A stretch of 64,000 bases of DNA from PALSA-350 sp963794165. GTDB taxonomy: Bacteria; Acidobacteriota; Terriglobia; Terriglobales; Acidobacteriaceae. The position numbers were made by a program, and so were the translations under genes. The stretch's first letter is position 1. Each line of letters opens with the position of its first letter. Positions 17,117 through 25,276 of the stretch are shown in pieces. The stretch is from NCBI GenBank assembly GCA_963794165.1, contig CAWCCT010000002.1:1-64000 (forward strand), in the 5' to 3' direction. The notes below the pieces were generated by a model. That model made no database searches, was not told the origin of the DNA, and saw only the letters and a list, made by a program, of their open reading frames with translations.

Positions 17117-18928
17117 CTACTCTGAGGCCGCCTTCATGGTAAGCGTCTGTCGATGGACACTGGCCTCTACTTCTGGAACGGTGCCGTCATTGACCGCAAC
17201 CTCTGCGGGCTTGCCCTGAACCACAAAGCGGTGGCTTACTCTTGATTTGGCAGGAATCCGCAACATTTCCGTCACCGTCGTCGTGTCAGAAGAAACGGAG
17301 ACTGGAACCTGCGCCCCGGCGGTGCCGCTATTGGAAATATCCACGGATACGATATAGGAACCCGGCACGCTGGCCTTGTTAGGGTAGACTCCAGCAATCG
17401 AAAGGTCAGGAAGACCTCGATCGTGATAAACCCAGTCCTCGAAGAACCAGTTAAGGTCTTTTCCCGTGGTCTTCTCGAGCACTTGCTCAAAGCCGGTTCC
17501 CTTGGTATCTGACCCCGGTTGATACGCGCGCAAGGCACGCGCCAACGCGTCATCCCCGGCCACGTCGCGGAGCATCCACAAAACGTAAGTGGCCTTGGTG
17601 CGGTAGTAAACCGGATCTTTGGCAACCAGCAAAGCCTGAGGATCGATGGTCGCGTCGGCTGGTTCGGCGAGCGAAAGCGCTCCGCGTGCATTATCTAATT
17701 GCTGAATTGCAATGTCGCGACCGCGATTTTGTTCCATCCACAGCGAGCCCATGAAAGAGGGAACGCCCTCCTGCAGCCAGGCATAGGGCGAGTGGAAATA
17801 AAGGTGGCTCAGCGAATGGATGAGGGCATCGGTCAGCCTAGCTGGCTCGGTGCTCCGCACGTCGGCAAAGAGCACGTCACCATCTTCAAACGGAGCGTCT
17901 CCACGCTCCGGCAGGTCGACAATGTTCAGCAAGCCCCGTGGCTCCGTGCCCAGCCAACGATGGATAAGAGGGGCCACGATCGTAGCCGCGTTCATGTAAG
18001 CCTGCGCATTGGCGACATCCTCTGCGCGGGCAAAGACCTTAACCCCGTCCCCTTCGCGAGCAGTACGCGTGACCAGAAACAGACTAGGTGAGGCAAAACC
18101 CAATCGGGTTGGAGGCAGCGTGCAGGTTACAATTCCGGGCACCGAGCCGGCGGCGGGCAGCGCGGTGGGAGCCACCGTCAACGTCTCTCCATCCAGGACC
18201 GCCAGGTTGGGCGCCTCTCCAAAAAACTCCTCGGTCACCCGCATGGTCACCGTGGCCTGGCTTTGGCGCTGCCGTTCCGCTGCTGTTTCGGTGAAAAATT
18301 TGGCCCCGTCTCCCAATGCCACTGGAACGGAGGCTACCGGGTACCAGACCACATTGCCGAAGCCTCTGAGCCCGATAAATTCGTCCGAGACCCGGTCCCA
18401 GTCGGAGGCCTCGGCCACATCCGCCGGGGTACCGATCTGTTCCAGGCGGGTAGCGGAAAGTGCGGCGGTTCCTTCGTAGGTGAGGTCGACAGCAATGTTC
18501 TGCTGCGGAGCGAGAGGCTGTGCCAGGGGAATCACCGCCTCGCGCAGCGCCCCCGTATGGTCAATATCGCTATTGATCTGTGCTTGGGAGAAAGTCGCCG
18601 GCGCATCGGCTATCCGGACGCCAGTCCATTGCAGGCTGGAAGAGATTTGCAAGGCAAGCCGGTTGAGTGGACTCTCTGAGTCATTGCGCAACACGATGTG
18701 CGCGCGCACGGCCATGGCGTGCTCCCGGGGTTGCAAATGCACATCAAGGTCGTAGCTCAGGAAGGTCAACGCTTGCCGTTCCGCGTCGGTTGCCGGTGCC
18801 TGCGGGGGCGCGGTCGCGGACTTTGCCGGGGCATTGCTGTCTTCAGTAGAGCGGGAAAAAATCACCGTTTGCGCCCCAGCGCAACAAGCCAGTACAGCCG
18901 CAACGGCCGCAAACCACAAATACTTCAT
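17117..18928 (-). CDS. M1-peptidase-like exported protein lacking the catalytic Glu
   Basis: 603-residue exported protein (signal peptide MKYLWFAAVAAVLACCAGAQ) with the layout of an M1 metallopeptidase. There is an N-terminal beta domain (SYDLDVHLQPREHAMAVRAHIVLRN), a catalytic-like domain and a C-terminal beta domain (PDLSIAGVYPNKASVPGSYIVSVDISN). Where M1 enzymes have HExxH this protein has HSLSH (H371-H375), so the zinc-binding His pair is kept but the catalytic Glu is Ser. The downstream WLNEG motif is WLQEG (W384-G388), keeping the third ligand E387. It is therefore probably an inactive binding protein or has altered chemistry. It overlaps rlmB by four bases (ATGA) and is coupled to it. 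No other member of a peptidase system is adjacent. Confidence 0.8.
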   Translation of the reverse strand: MKYLWFAAVAAVLACCAGAQTVIFSRSTEDSNAPAKSATAPPQAPATDAERQALTFLSYDLDVHLQPREHAMAVRAHIVLRNDSESPLNRLALQISSSLQWTGVRIADAPATFSQAQINSDIDHTGALREAVIPLAQPLAPQQNIAVDLTYEGTAALSATRLEQIGTPADVAEASDWDRVSDEFIGLRGFGNVVWYPVASVPVALGDGAKFFTETAAERQRQSQATVTMRVTEEFFGEAPNLAVLDGETLTVAPTALPAAGSVPGIVTCTLPPTRLGFASPSLFLVTRTAREGDGVKVFARAEDVANAQAYMNAATIVAPLIHRWLGTEPRGLLNIVDLPERGDAPFEDGDVLFADVRSTEPARLTDALIHSLSHLYFHSPYAWLQEGVPSFMGSLWMEQNRGRDIAIQQLDNARGALSLAEPADATIDPQALLVAKDPVYYRTKATYVLWMLRDVAGDDALARALRAYQPGSDTKGTGFEQVLEKTTGKDLNWFFEDWVYHDRGLPDLSIAGVYPNKASVPGSYIVSVDISNSGTAGAQVPVSVSSDTTTVTEMLRIPAKSRVSHRFVVQGKPAEVAVNDGTVPEVEASVHRQTLTMKAASE

Positions 18929-19716
18929 GAACCCAAACCCTTCTGCTTTTTCACCCGTGCCGGTGGAAGCACGGAACTATGACCCGCCGCCGCGTTGCGG
19001 CGTTGCCGCGCGGCCTCGTACAAGACCACGGCCCCGGCGGCGCTGACGTTCAGCGAGGCCACCCGGCCAGCCATGGGTATTCGTAAAAGGTGATCGCACG
19101 TGCGCCGGACCAGGTCATGCAGACCTGCTCCTTCCCGGCCCAGCACCAGAACGCAGCCCACTGAAAAATCGAACTGGTCATAATCCATGGTGCCCCGCTC
19201 ATCCAGGCCGATGATCCACAGGTCGCGCTGCTTCAGCTCTTCCAGGGTGCGCACCAGGTTCACTACCCGGGCGATCTTCACGTGCTCGGCCGCACCGGCC
19301 GAAGCCTTGACCGCCACTGGGCTGAGCGGCGCTGACCGCCGCTCCGTGACCACCACCCCGTCCACCCCAGCGCCTTCGGCGGTACGCAGCAAGGCCCCCA
19401 GGTTCTGGGGATCTTCCACCCCGTCGAGCGCCAGCAGCAACCGGTCCCGCTTGGTGCCCTGGAGCAGGTCATCCAGGTCCAGGAATTGCCGTGCCCGAAC
19501 GACCGCCACTACCCCCTGGTGGGCTTCACTGCGGGCCAGCTTGGTGAGCTGATCGCGGGTGTCCATGCGCAGCCTTACGCCAGCCTCCCGGCACGCCTGG
19601 ATCAGCTTTTCCAGACGCACATCCTGTCGCTCGCGGGCAACGCAGATATGGTCGAACTTCCGCGTCCCGGAGCGCAAAGCTTCCTCTACCGGGTGCAGGC
19701 CGAACAGGATCTCCAT
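18925..19716 (-). CDS. rlmB: 23S rRNA 2'-O-methyltransferase, TrmH/RlmB family
   Basis: SPOUT-class methyltransferase that 2'-O-methylates a guanosine of 23S rRNA (G2251 in E. coli for RlmB). Start ATG 19716 gives MEILFGLHPVEEALR, the normal N-terminus of the family; an in-frame upstream extension adds 16 residues and is unlikely. The substrate-binding N-domain covers residues 1-75 and the knotted domain holds the three SPOUT motifs: LALDGVEDPQNLGALLRTAEGAGVDGVV, VLVLGREGAGL and IPMAGRVASLNVSAAGAVVLYEA. At 263 residues the length is slightly above usual because of a basic tail (ARVKKQKGLGS). Its stop overlaps the M1-like gene start. It diverges from the ECF sigma gene at 19808. Confidence 0.93.
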   Translation of the reverse strand: MEILFGLHPVEEALRSGTRKFDHICVARERQDVRLEKLIQACREAGVRLRMDTRDQLTKLARSEAHQGVVAVVRARQFLDLDDLLQGTKRDRLLLALDGVEDPQNLGALLRTAEGAGVDGVVVTERRSAPLSPVAVKASAGAAEHVKIARVVNLVRTLEELKQRDLWIIGLDERGTMDYDQFDFSVGCVLVLGREGAGLHDLVRRTCDHLLRIPMAGRVASLNVSAAGAVVLYEAARQRRNAAAGHSSVLPPARVKKQKGLGS

Positions 19717-19807
19717 ACTGACAAGTTTAGACTGTGCTGCATCCAAGTGGCTCGAGGGGCCCAATTCCTATATCCTGTAAGGACTTGAGTCCTCCTGGAG
19801 GCGCCCG

Positions 19808-20491
19808 GTGCTTGCCAAGCAGCTCAGAAAAGTAGTCGCCCGCGGCGTCTTTGCGGAAGCTGTCCACGTCTCTGAGGATGACATGCGAACCGCTTCGGTA
19901 TCCGTCGTGAGTCCATCCAGCAACGAGAACACCCTGGTTGCCCAAGGGCTCAAGCGCCACGATCCGGAGCTGCTGGACCAGCTGATCGTCCAGTATCAGC
20001 ATCGCCTGCTGCGCTACCTGCTTTACCTCACCGGGAACCGGGAGACGGCGGAAGACATCTTTCAGGAAACCTGGATGCGAGTGCTCAAGCGTGGTGATCA
20101 GTTCAACGGCAAGTCGCGCTTCGATACCTGGCTATTTACCATCGCTCGCAACCTGGTTATCGATGTGCGGCGCAAGCGCACCATGAGCAGCCTGGAAGCG
20201 ATGCGCGAAGCAGGCGAAGACGGCCGTTCCTTCGATGTGGCCGCCGAGGGTCCGTCTCCTTTTGAGATGTACCAGACCAACGAAAACGGGCAGCGGGTCG
20301 CCGAGGCTTTGCTGACGCTGGAACCGCTCCACCGTGAAGTGCTGGTTCTCCGCTTCCATGAAGAGCTATCGCTGGAAGAGATCGCGCAGGTCACGGGGTC
20401 TCCGCTATCGACAGTGAAATCGCGACTGTACCGCGGGCTTTCTGCGCTCAAACCTCGCATCCGTGTAGCCGGGGAGGCAGAGGGGCGATGA
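19808..20491 (+). CDS. ECF RNA polymerase sigma factor (second)
   Basis: ECF sigma factor of 227 residues. GTG 19808 has a strong TGGAGG eight bases upstream; ATG 19883 is a possible alternative. Region 2: DPELLDQLIVQYQHRLLRYLLYLTGNRETAEDIFQETWMRVLKRGDQFNGKSRFDTWLFTIARNLVIDVRRKR. Region 4: TLEPLHREVLVLRFHEELSLEEIAQVTGSPLSTVKSRLYRGLSALKPR. The linker between them is long and acidic (REAGEDGRSFDVAAEGPSPFEMYQTNENG). It overlaps the next gene by four bases (ATGA). Unlike the sigma factor at 8389 it has no recognisable zinc-finger anti-sigma factor next to it; the small membrane proteins downstream could take that role. Confidence 0.92.
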   Translation: MLAKQLRKVVARGVFAEAVHVSEDDMRTASVSVVSPSSNENTLVAQGLKRHDPELLDQLIVQYQHRLLRYLLYLTGNRETAEDIFQETWMRVLKRGDQFNGKSRFDTWLFTIARNLVIDVRRKRTMSSLEAMREAGEDGRSFDVAAEGPSPFEMYQTNENGQRVAEALLTLEPLHREVLVLRFHEELSLEEIAQVTGSPLSTVKSRLYRGLSALKPRIRVAGEAEGR

Positions 20492-20895
20492 AGGCCAGGC
20501 AAACAGGGAATGCAAAGAGTGGCTCCGTAGATGTGTCGCGCTCGATAGCCTGGCCGGATCACCAGGCCAACTTGGCTGTGGCGCAAAAGACCCGCCGTGC
20601 GGTGCGTGATGCAGTGATCTCCACCCAGGAGATTCGCACGCGCCAACGGCGAAATTTGGGTTTCGCCATCCTGGGTTTCGTCTTGATGCTGGTCTTGCTG
20701 GCGCCGGCTATCTGGAACGGTATGGAAGACCTTCTTGGGGAGGAACGGCTCTTCGATATGCCCACCCAGATTGCTTTTCTCATCGCGATGCTTTTGCTCA
20801 CTTCGCTGGCAACTTTGATCGCGGTGTGGAGAGGGCAGCGCAACCTGGACCACGATCGCGGCGGCTTTGAGACTTTCCGCTCAATAGAAAAATGA
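20488..20895 (+). CDS. Small two-span membrane protein, unknown
   Basis: I do not recognise this family. It has 135 residues: a 57-residue polar N-terminus (AVAQKTRRAVRDAVISTQEIRTRQRRN, likely cytoplasmic and helical), a membrane span near 58-78 (LGFAILGFVLMLVLLAPAIW), a short loop (GMEDLLGEERLFDMP), a second span near 93-113 (IAFLIAMLLLTSLATLIAVW) and a short tail. It is coupled by four-base overlaps both to the ECF sigma gene before it and to the zinc-ribbon gene after it. A cytoplasmic helical segment on a membrane anchor encoded right after a sigma factor fits an anti-sigma role, but no known anti-sigma motif is visible. Confidence 0.8.
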   Translation: MKARQTGNAKSGSVDVSRSIAWPDHQANLAVAQKTRRAVRDAVISTQEIRTRQRRNLGFAILGFVLMLVLLAPAIWNGMEDLLGEERLFDMPTQIAFLIAMLLLTSLATLIAVWRGQRNLDHDRGGFETFRSIEK

Positions 20896-21449
20896 TCAGC
20901 CCGTCACACAACGCTCAAAGCACCTCTTCGTTCACCGAAGAGGTCAAGCTTATCCCTCGCTGGTCGATCGCAGCCGCCACCGTGGCGTTTGTTTTCATGC
21001 AGTACCTGTACTGGGTAATCTTGCCGGCCTACCGGGCTTCGTTACACGTTCGTCCCATTGCTGCTCCCATAGGTGTCCGCTTTTACTTTGCTCTCTCCTG
21101 GAGCACGCTGGCGGCCTTATATGTGCTCATGGTCGGCTATGTGAGCCGGGACGCACCGCGCCGCAGCATGAGTACGCGCTTGTGGGTAATTATTTGCCTG
21201 GCCCTGCCGGGCGGCATCGGATCGGTGCTTTACTTTCTGCTCCGTCAGCCGGTGGTTGCGCTCTGTCCTTCCTGCGGCACCAGCATCCACACCGAATTTC
21301 ATTTCTGTCCTCAATGTGCCTATCAGGTCTCGGCGTCCTGCGGCAATTGCTACCGCGGTGTGCGCATTACCGACCTCTACTGCGTCTACTGCGGTCATAG
21401 TCTGGCTGCGGATAACATGCCCTCCCGACTGCGTGCCTTCCAATCCTGA
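20892..21449 (+). CDS. Membrane protein with C-terminal double zinc ribbon
   Basis: Unrecognised 185-residue protein. Three hydrophobic spans (about 27-46 AAATVAFVFMQYLYWVILPA, 65-85 FYFALSWSTLAALYVLMVGY, 98-116 LWVIICLALPGGIGSVLYFL) are followed by two zinc ribbons: CPSCGTSIHTEFHFCPQCAY and CGNCYRGVRITDLYCVYCG. Four CxxC pairs make a structural zinc-binding pair, as in double-zinc-ribbon sensors and scaffolds. Coupled to the gene before (four-base overlap) and 11 bases from the LytTR regulator. The context suggests an envelope signalling unit with the cytoplasmic ribbon as docking domain; this is inference. Confidence 0.82.
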   Translation: MISPSHNAQSTSSFTEEVKLIPRWSIAAATVAFVFMQYLYWVILPAYRASLHVRPIAAPIGVRFYFALSWSTLAALYVLMVGYVSRDAPRRSMSTRLWVIICLALPGGIGSVLYFLLRQPVVALCPSCGTSIHTEFHFCPQCAYQVSASCGNCYRGVRITDLYCVYCGHSLAADNMPSRLRAFQS

Positions 21450-21460
21450 GCACCCATCCC

Positions 21461-22276
21461 ATGCCGATGACTGCGCTGATCGTCGACGATGAACGGCTTG
21501 CGCGCGAGGAGCTCAAGTACCTTCTAGATTCTGCCGGAGGAGTCGAGGTCATCGCCCAAGGCGAGAATGGCATCGAGGCAGTCCATCTGATTCGCACGCA
21601 CCATCCGGATGTGGTGTTTCTGGACGTCCAGATGCCCGGCCTGGACGGCTTTGCGGTGCTCAAGAAGTTGCTCGAACGCGAAGATGTGGACCGCATGCCG
21701 CAGATCATTTTTGCCACTGCCTTCGACCAATACGCGGTGCGCGCCTTCGATGTGAACGCCATCGACTACCTGCTCAAGCCGTTCGATCGTGCCCGCGTAT
21801 TGCAGGCGCTTGAGCGCGCGCGCCATCGTTTGCAGGAGGCGCATCAGCTCGACCAGGAGCCATTGCCGGAGAACGGTGCTTCGCGTTTGGATGCGCTGCT
21901 CCGTCTCATTGAACAGCAACAGGCCGGGGTACGTCCTCGCAGCGGCAAGATTATTCTGCAAGCTCATAACCGTCTTCTTCTCGCGGACCAGAAGGATATC
22001 TGCTTCGCCGCCATAGAGGAGGGCATCATCTCCGTAGTAACGCCGACGCTGGAAGGACATTCCAAGTGCCGGACGATCGAAGAGCTGCTAGAGCTGCTCG
22101 ACCCGGCTATTTTCTGGAGAGCCCACCGCTCGTTTGTGGTGAACATCAACCACATTAAGGAAGTCGTGCCCTGGTTCAAGAGCAGCTATCAGCTGCGAAT
22201 GGATGATCGCAAGCAAACCGAAATTCCCGTCAGCCGCGCCCAGACCCGCCGCCTCCGCGAACTGTTCAAGCTATAA
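21461..22276 (+). CDS. LytTR-family response regulator
   Basis: Two-component response regulator with a receiver domain and a LytTR DNA-binding domain. The receiver (residues 1-120) has the acidic pair D9-D10, phosphoacceptor D55 in VVFLDVQMPG, T in FATAF and K106 in LLKPF. The LytTR domain (about 165-270) reads KIILQAHNRLLLADQKDICFAAIEEGIISVVT ... LELLDPAIFWRAHRSFVVNINHIKEVVPW ... EIPVSRAQTRRLRELFKL, the full family pattern. No histidine kinase is present within the window, which is unusual since LytS/AlgZ-type kinases are commonly adjacent. It is the last gene of a run with an ECF sigma factor and two membrane proteins and is followed by a large REP structure. Confidence 0.93.
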   Translation: MPMTALIVDDERLAREELKYLLDSAGGVEVIAQGENGIEAVHLIRTHHPDVVFLDVQMPGLDGFAVLKKLLEREDVDRMPQIIFATAFDQYAVRAFDVNAIDYLLKPFDRARVLQALERARHRLQEAHQLDQEPLPENGASRLDALLRLIEQQQAGVRPRSGKIILQAHNRLLLADQKDICFAAIEEGIISVVTPTLEGHSKCRTIEELLELLDPAIFWRAHRSFVVNINHIKEVVPWFKSSYQLRMDDRKQTEIPVSRAQTRRLRELFKL

Positions 22277-22676
22277 GCCGCAAGCGTAAGGCCCTTAGAC
22301 CCTCCGCTACGTTTTAATAGATCGTTGAACCTACGAATTAGCCGGCGAAAGAAATCTGCCGTGGTTGGATCAAAAGGGCAGTTTGAACTGTGCCAGGTCT
22401 GGAGGCGGCCTACGAATTAGCCGGCGAAAGACATCTGCTGTGGTCGGATCAAAAGGACAGTTGAGCTGTGCCAGCCCCGGACTTTTAGTCCGGGGAAAGC
22501 GGGTTTTAACCCGCGAAAGCGCTCCCGCATAAAAACTCGGGCTTTAGCCCTGATGGCGCCATTCTCACCAGGGCTAAAGCCCGATCGTTACAAGTTAAAG
22601 CCTTCCCGCGGGTTTGAAAACCCGCTCCCCCGGACTAAAAGTCCGGGGCTGACACAGCTCAACGAAACACTCGTGC
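22277..22676. other. Gene-free gap filled by a REP unit
   Basis: 400 bases with no gene between the LytTR regulator stop and the stop of the convergent enolase-superfamily gene. Nearly all of it is the type II repeat unit listed at 22330-22660; both flanking genes probably terminate in it. Confidence 0.75.
22330..22660. repeat. Type II REP unit, gene-less copy of the transposase unit
   Basis: Starts with a direct repeat of about 65 bases (22330-22395 and 22409-22473: CCTACGAATTAGCCGGCGAA ... CTGTGCCA). Then come two facing hairpin sets: CCCCGGACTTTTAGTCCGGGG, GCGGGTTTTAACCCGC, GGGCTTTAGCCC, and the inverse order back to CCGGGGCTGACACAGCTC. The leader and both hairpin sets match the unit around the transposase at 38776-39456, with only a few bases (about GGCGCCATTCTC) where the gene would be. 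Confidence 0.9.
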
Positions 22677-24011
22677 CTACTGCTTGATCACGGTGCCATC
22701 GCGTTTACGAATCTCTCCCCATCCGCCATTCAGGTTATCTCTTCCCGGCGTAAACGGAGCCTTCGCAGCCGCCTTCTCATCAATCTCGATGCCCCATCCG
22801 GGCGTTTCATTCACCCACAAATATCCATCCTTCATCTCCGGACATCCATGAAAAATTTCCTTCGTTCGATCGTTGAACGGCGAATATTCCTGAATACCGA
22901 AGTTATAGCTGACGATGTCCAGGGTGACGTTGGCCATGTGGCCAACCGGCGAAACATCACCCGGGCCATGCCATGCGGTCTTCACTCCATACTGTTCCGC
23001 CAGGATGGCGATCTTGCGCGACGGACTGAACCCGCCTGCCTGGGAGAGGTGCACGCGAATGTAGTCGATCAGCTGCCCCTCGATCAAGGTTTGCCATTCG
23101 TGCGGATTATTGAAGAGCTCACCCATGGCGATCGGCGTGGCGCAGTTTTGACGGATTTGCTGGAAGTATCCCAGGTCTTCGGGTGAAAGCGGATCTTCCA
23201 GGAAGAACATGTGGAACTTCTCCGCTTCCTTGCAGAACTGCACTGCTTGGTTTGGCGTCAGCCGTTCGTGCATATCATGCAACAATTCCACCTCATCGCC
23301 CAATTCCTGGCGGCAGATCTCCAGCAGCTTCAATGCGCGGCGAAAATCATAAGCCGGCTCGTACAGCGGTTTGTCGTGTAGCGCCTTGAGCTTGTTGTCT
23401 CCGCTATGGCTGGAGCCATAGCCCGACATTCCCGGAATGCCGACCTGCACGCGAACGTTGCGGAAACCCTGGGCCATAAGCCCTTTTGCATTTTCGACCA
23501 CCGCCTGAAAGTCCGGGCCATCGGCATGGGCATAAGCGTCCACCGCTTCCCGGCATTTGCCCCCGGCAAGCTGGTACACGGGCATACCTGCCTGGCGCCC
23601 TTTGATATCCCACAAGGCCTGATCCACACCGCTAATGGCATTGTTCAGCACCGGACCGTTCTTCCAGTAAGAGCTGTCATAGCACGATTGCCAGATATCC
23701 TCGATTCGATCCGTGGTCTTGCCCAATAGAAACGGCTTTAGATACTTCTCCACCGCCGGCTTCACCAGGTCGGCTCGTTGGGTAAACGTGGCGCAGCCGT
23801 AGCCGTAGAGCCCATCCTGGTCGGTAGTGATTTTTACTACTGTGAGCCGCACGCCGGCAGGCTCACACTCGATCACACTAATATCCTTGATGCGCGGCGT
23901 AGCCATGCCGCGTGTGGCGCGCGCAACCTGCTCCTGCGATCGCAGGAGGGGCGACGCAAGACCAAGCAGGCCCGCACCCCCGATAGACTTCAACAATTCA
24001 CGACGTTTCAT
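22677..24011 (-). CDS. Enolase-superfamily dehydratase, RspA/mannonate dehydratase type
   Basis: Mandelate-racemase/muconate-lactonising superfamily enzyme of the mannonate-dehydratase (ManD/RspA) subgroup, which removes water from aldonic acids to give 2-keto-3-deoxy acids. ATG 24011 follows GGAAGG and starts a Tat-type leader (MKRRELLKSIGGAGLLGLAS). The capping domain shows CATFTQRADLVKPAVEKYLKPFLLGK and NGPVLNNAISGVDQALWDIKGRQAGMPVYQLAGGKCR. Metal ligands lie in LLHDMHE, FFLEDPLSPED and AMGELF, and a catalytic His in AWHGPGDVSPVGH. At 444 residues it is a little longer than E. coli RspA because of the leader. It neighbours RraA-like and UxuA-like genes, so a uronic-acid or aldonic-acid route is likely. 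Substrate is not certain, as many members of this subgroup are inactive on mannonate. Confidence 0.88.
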   Translation of the reverse strand: MKRRELLKSIGGAGLLGLASPLLRSQEQVARATRGMATPRIKDISVIECEPAGVRLTVVKITTDQDGLYGYGCATFTQRADLVKPAVEKYLKPFLLGKTTDRIEDIWQSCYDSSYWKNGPVLNNAISGVDQALWDIKGRQAGMPVYQLAGGKCREAVDAYAHADGPDFQAVVENAKGLMAQGFRNVRVQVGIPGMSGYGSSHSGDNKLKALHDKPLYEPAYDFRRALKLLEICRQELGDEVELLHDMHERLTPNQAVQFCKEAEKFHMFFLEDPLSPEDLGYFQQIRQNCATPIAMGELFNNPHEWQTLIEGQLIDYIRVHLSQAGGFSPSRKIAILAEQYGVKTAWHGPGDVSPVGHMANVTLDIVSYNFGIQEYSPFNDRTKEIFHGCPEMKDGYLWVNETPGWGIEIDEKAAAKAPFTPGRDNLNGGWGEIRKRDGTVIKQ

Positions 24012-24067
24012 CTTTAAGCCTTCCATAAAAAGCTATCGTAGAACCCCGGTTGAGTTCAGAAACGCTC

Positions 24068-24282
24068 TGTACGAAGGGCACGGCTTCAGCCGTGCCGCGG
24101 GGAGCTGTCACCGATGAGGGCTTTAGCCCCTGTGGTACGTCTTTTCAATTTGAATAACGCTGAAAGCGTACCTCAGCGGCTAAAGCCATATTGCGAGCAT
24201 GGCATTTGCGGCACGGCTGAAGCCGTGCCCTTCGTACAAAGCATCTTTCCGCATCTGTGAAGTCGGGCCCTGATACAAAGCA
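24068..24282. repeat. Type I-related REP element
   Basis: Inverted repeat with outer hairpins ACGAAGGGCACGGCTTCAGC...GTGCC on the left and GGCACGGCTGAAGCCGTGCC...TTCGTAC on the right. Inner modules are GGGCTTTAGCCCCTG and GCGGCTAAAGCC. An isolated type I right end (AGTCGGGCCCTGATACAAAG) follows at 24261-24280. It lies in the divergent space upstream of both the enolase-superfamily and RraA genes, so it may overlap their promoters. Confidence 0.85.
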
Positions 24283-24303
24283 ATAATGATATGGTGTTCT
24301 CCT

Positions 24304-24909
24304 ATGAAAAAAGCCATTGTAACTCTGGTGCTTGTCTGGACCATGCTGGGAGTCTCGGTTGCCTTTTCCCAGGTAAAGATGACCAAGGAACAAATGATGT
24401 TCTACACCTCGGACTGGAAGGGGGACCGCTTTCCTGACGGGCGCCCCAAGGTGCCGGATGACCTGCTCAAGCGTGCCTTGGACGTATCGATCGAAGATGT
24501 GTGGGACTATCTGCGTGAGCAAGGCTACCACAACCAGTTCGAAGGTGACTGGCAAGCGTTGCATATAGAGAAGCCCTTTGCCGGCCGCGCGCTCACGGCT
24601 CAATACATGCCCCTCCGGGCGGATATGCAGAAGGCAATCCTTGCAGAGGGTAAGGCAGAGGGGCGGGTCAGCGGGAACAACAGCTGGCCCATCAATGAAC
24701 TGCAGATCGGCGACGTCTATGTTGCGGATGGCTTCGGCAAGGTTGTCGACGGTACCTTGATCGGATCCAACCTGGGCAACGGGATCGCTGCACATACCCA
24801 TACGGGTTTCGTCTTTTATGCTGGGATAAGAGACCAGGAGGAGAACCGTGAAATCCCTAATTTCAATGGGTTCTACAAAGGCTATGACCCTCCTTCTGGC
24901 AGCAGATGA
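24304..24909 (+). CDS. RraA-like exported protein, N-terminal part (frameshifted)
   Basis: Exported member of the RraA / demethylmenaquinone-methyltransferase-like fold, a group that includes 4-hydroxy-4-methyl-2-oxoglutarate aldolases and oxaloacetate decarboxylases. ATG 24304 starts a signal peptide (MKKAIVTLVLVWTMLGVSVAFSQ). Residues 55-200 contain the family core: LDVSIEDVWDYLREQGYHNQFEGDW, FAGRALTAQYMPLR, NELQIGDVYVADGFGKVVDGTLIGSNLGNGIAAHTHTGFV. The frame ends at YDPPSGSR-stop and continues in the next frame as ..WQQMILTAINAPIRIGRAVV; one base is missing just before the TGG at about 24894. The fragment at 24906-25268 is its natural continuation. Context suggests a step in sugar-acid breakdown next to two dehydratases. 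Confidence 0.75.
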   Translation: MKKAIVTLVLVWTMLGVSVAFSQVKMTKEQMMFYTSDWKGDRFPDGRPKVPDDLLKRALDVSIEDVWDYLREQGYHNQFEGDWQALHIEKPFAGRALTAQYMPLRADMQKAILAEGKAEGRVSGNNSWPINELQIGDVYVADGFGKVVDGTLIGSNLGNGIAAHTHTGFVFYAGIRDQEENREIPNFNGFYKGYDPPSGSR

Positions 24910-25268
24910 TATTGACTGCGATCAACGCACCCATCCGCATCGGGCGCGCCGTGGTATTGCCGGGCGACTTAGTCCTGGCGAAAACCGATGGGGTTATTTT
25001 TATCCCGGCGATCAAGGCCGAAGCTGCGGTGAGCCACGCCGAATTTACCAACCTGATGGACGACTACAACTTCGAGCTGAATCGTGAAGGCAAGAACGGC
25101 GCCGAATTCGAGGGCGGTTGGACACCGGCTAAATATCAAGGCCTGGCGAAATATATCGACGCGCATCCTGAGAAGTTGAAGATGCCGCGCGCTGAATTCG
25201 ACCAACTGCTAAAGGATGCGCTGAATCCGCATCCGCAGCCGCCCCCAGCCGATCCAACCGAACCCTGA
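24906..25268 (+). CDS. RraA-like protein, C-terminal part (fragment)
   Basis: Continuation of the RraA-like protein: ILTAINAPIRIGRAVVLPGDLVLAKTDGVIFIPAIKAE is the final strand and metal-site region of the family (GDLVLAKTDGV is diagnostic), then a helical extension to DALNPHPQPPPADPTEP. It starts with an ATGA overlap to the previous stop, which could look like two coupled genes. However, neither half has a complete RraA fold, so a single-base error or mutation is the better explanation. The C-terminal extension after residue 60 is longer than in E. coli RraA. Confidence 0.75.
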   Translation: MILTAINAPIRIGRAVVLPGDLVLAKTDGVIFIPAIKAEAAVSHAEFTNLMDDYNFELNREGKNGAEFEGGWTPAKYQGLAKYIDAHPEKLKMPRAEFDQLLKDALNPHPQPPPADPTEP

Positions 25269-25276
25269 CGCGCGAA

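Noticed and set aside
22330..22660. CRISPR array
   Set aside because: The repeats are palindromic, unequal and without regular spacers, and no cas gene is present; they are REP-type elements.
24906..25268. Independent gene translationally coupled to the RraA-like gene
   Set aside because: Neither half has a complete RraA fold, and one added base makes a normal single protein; the ATGA overlap is accidental.
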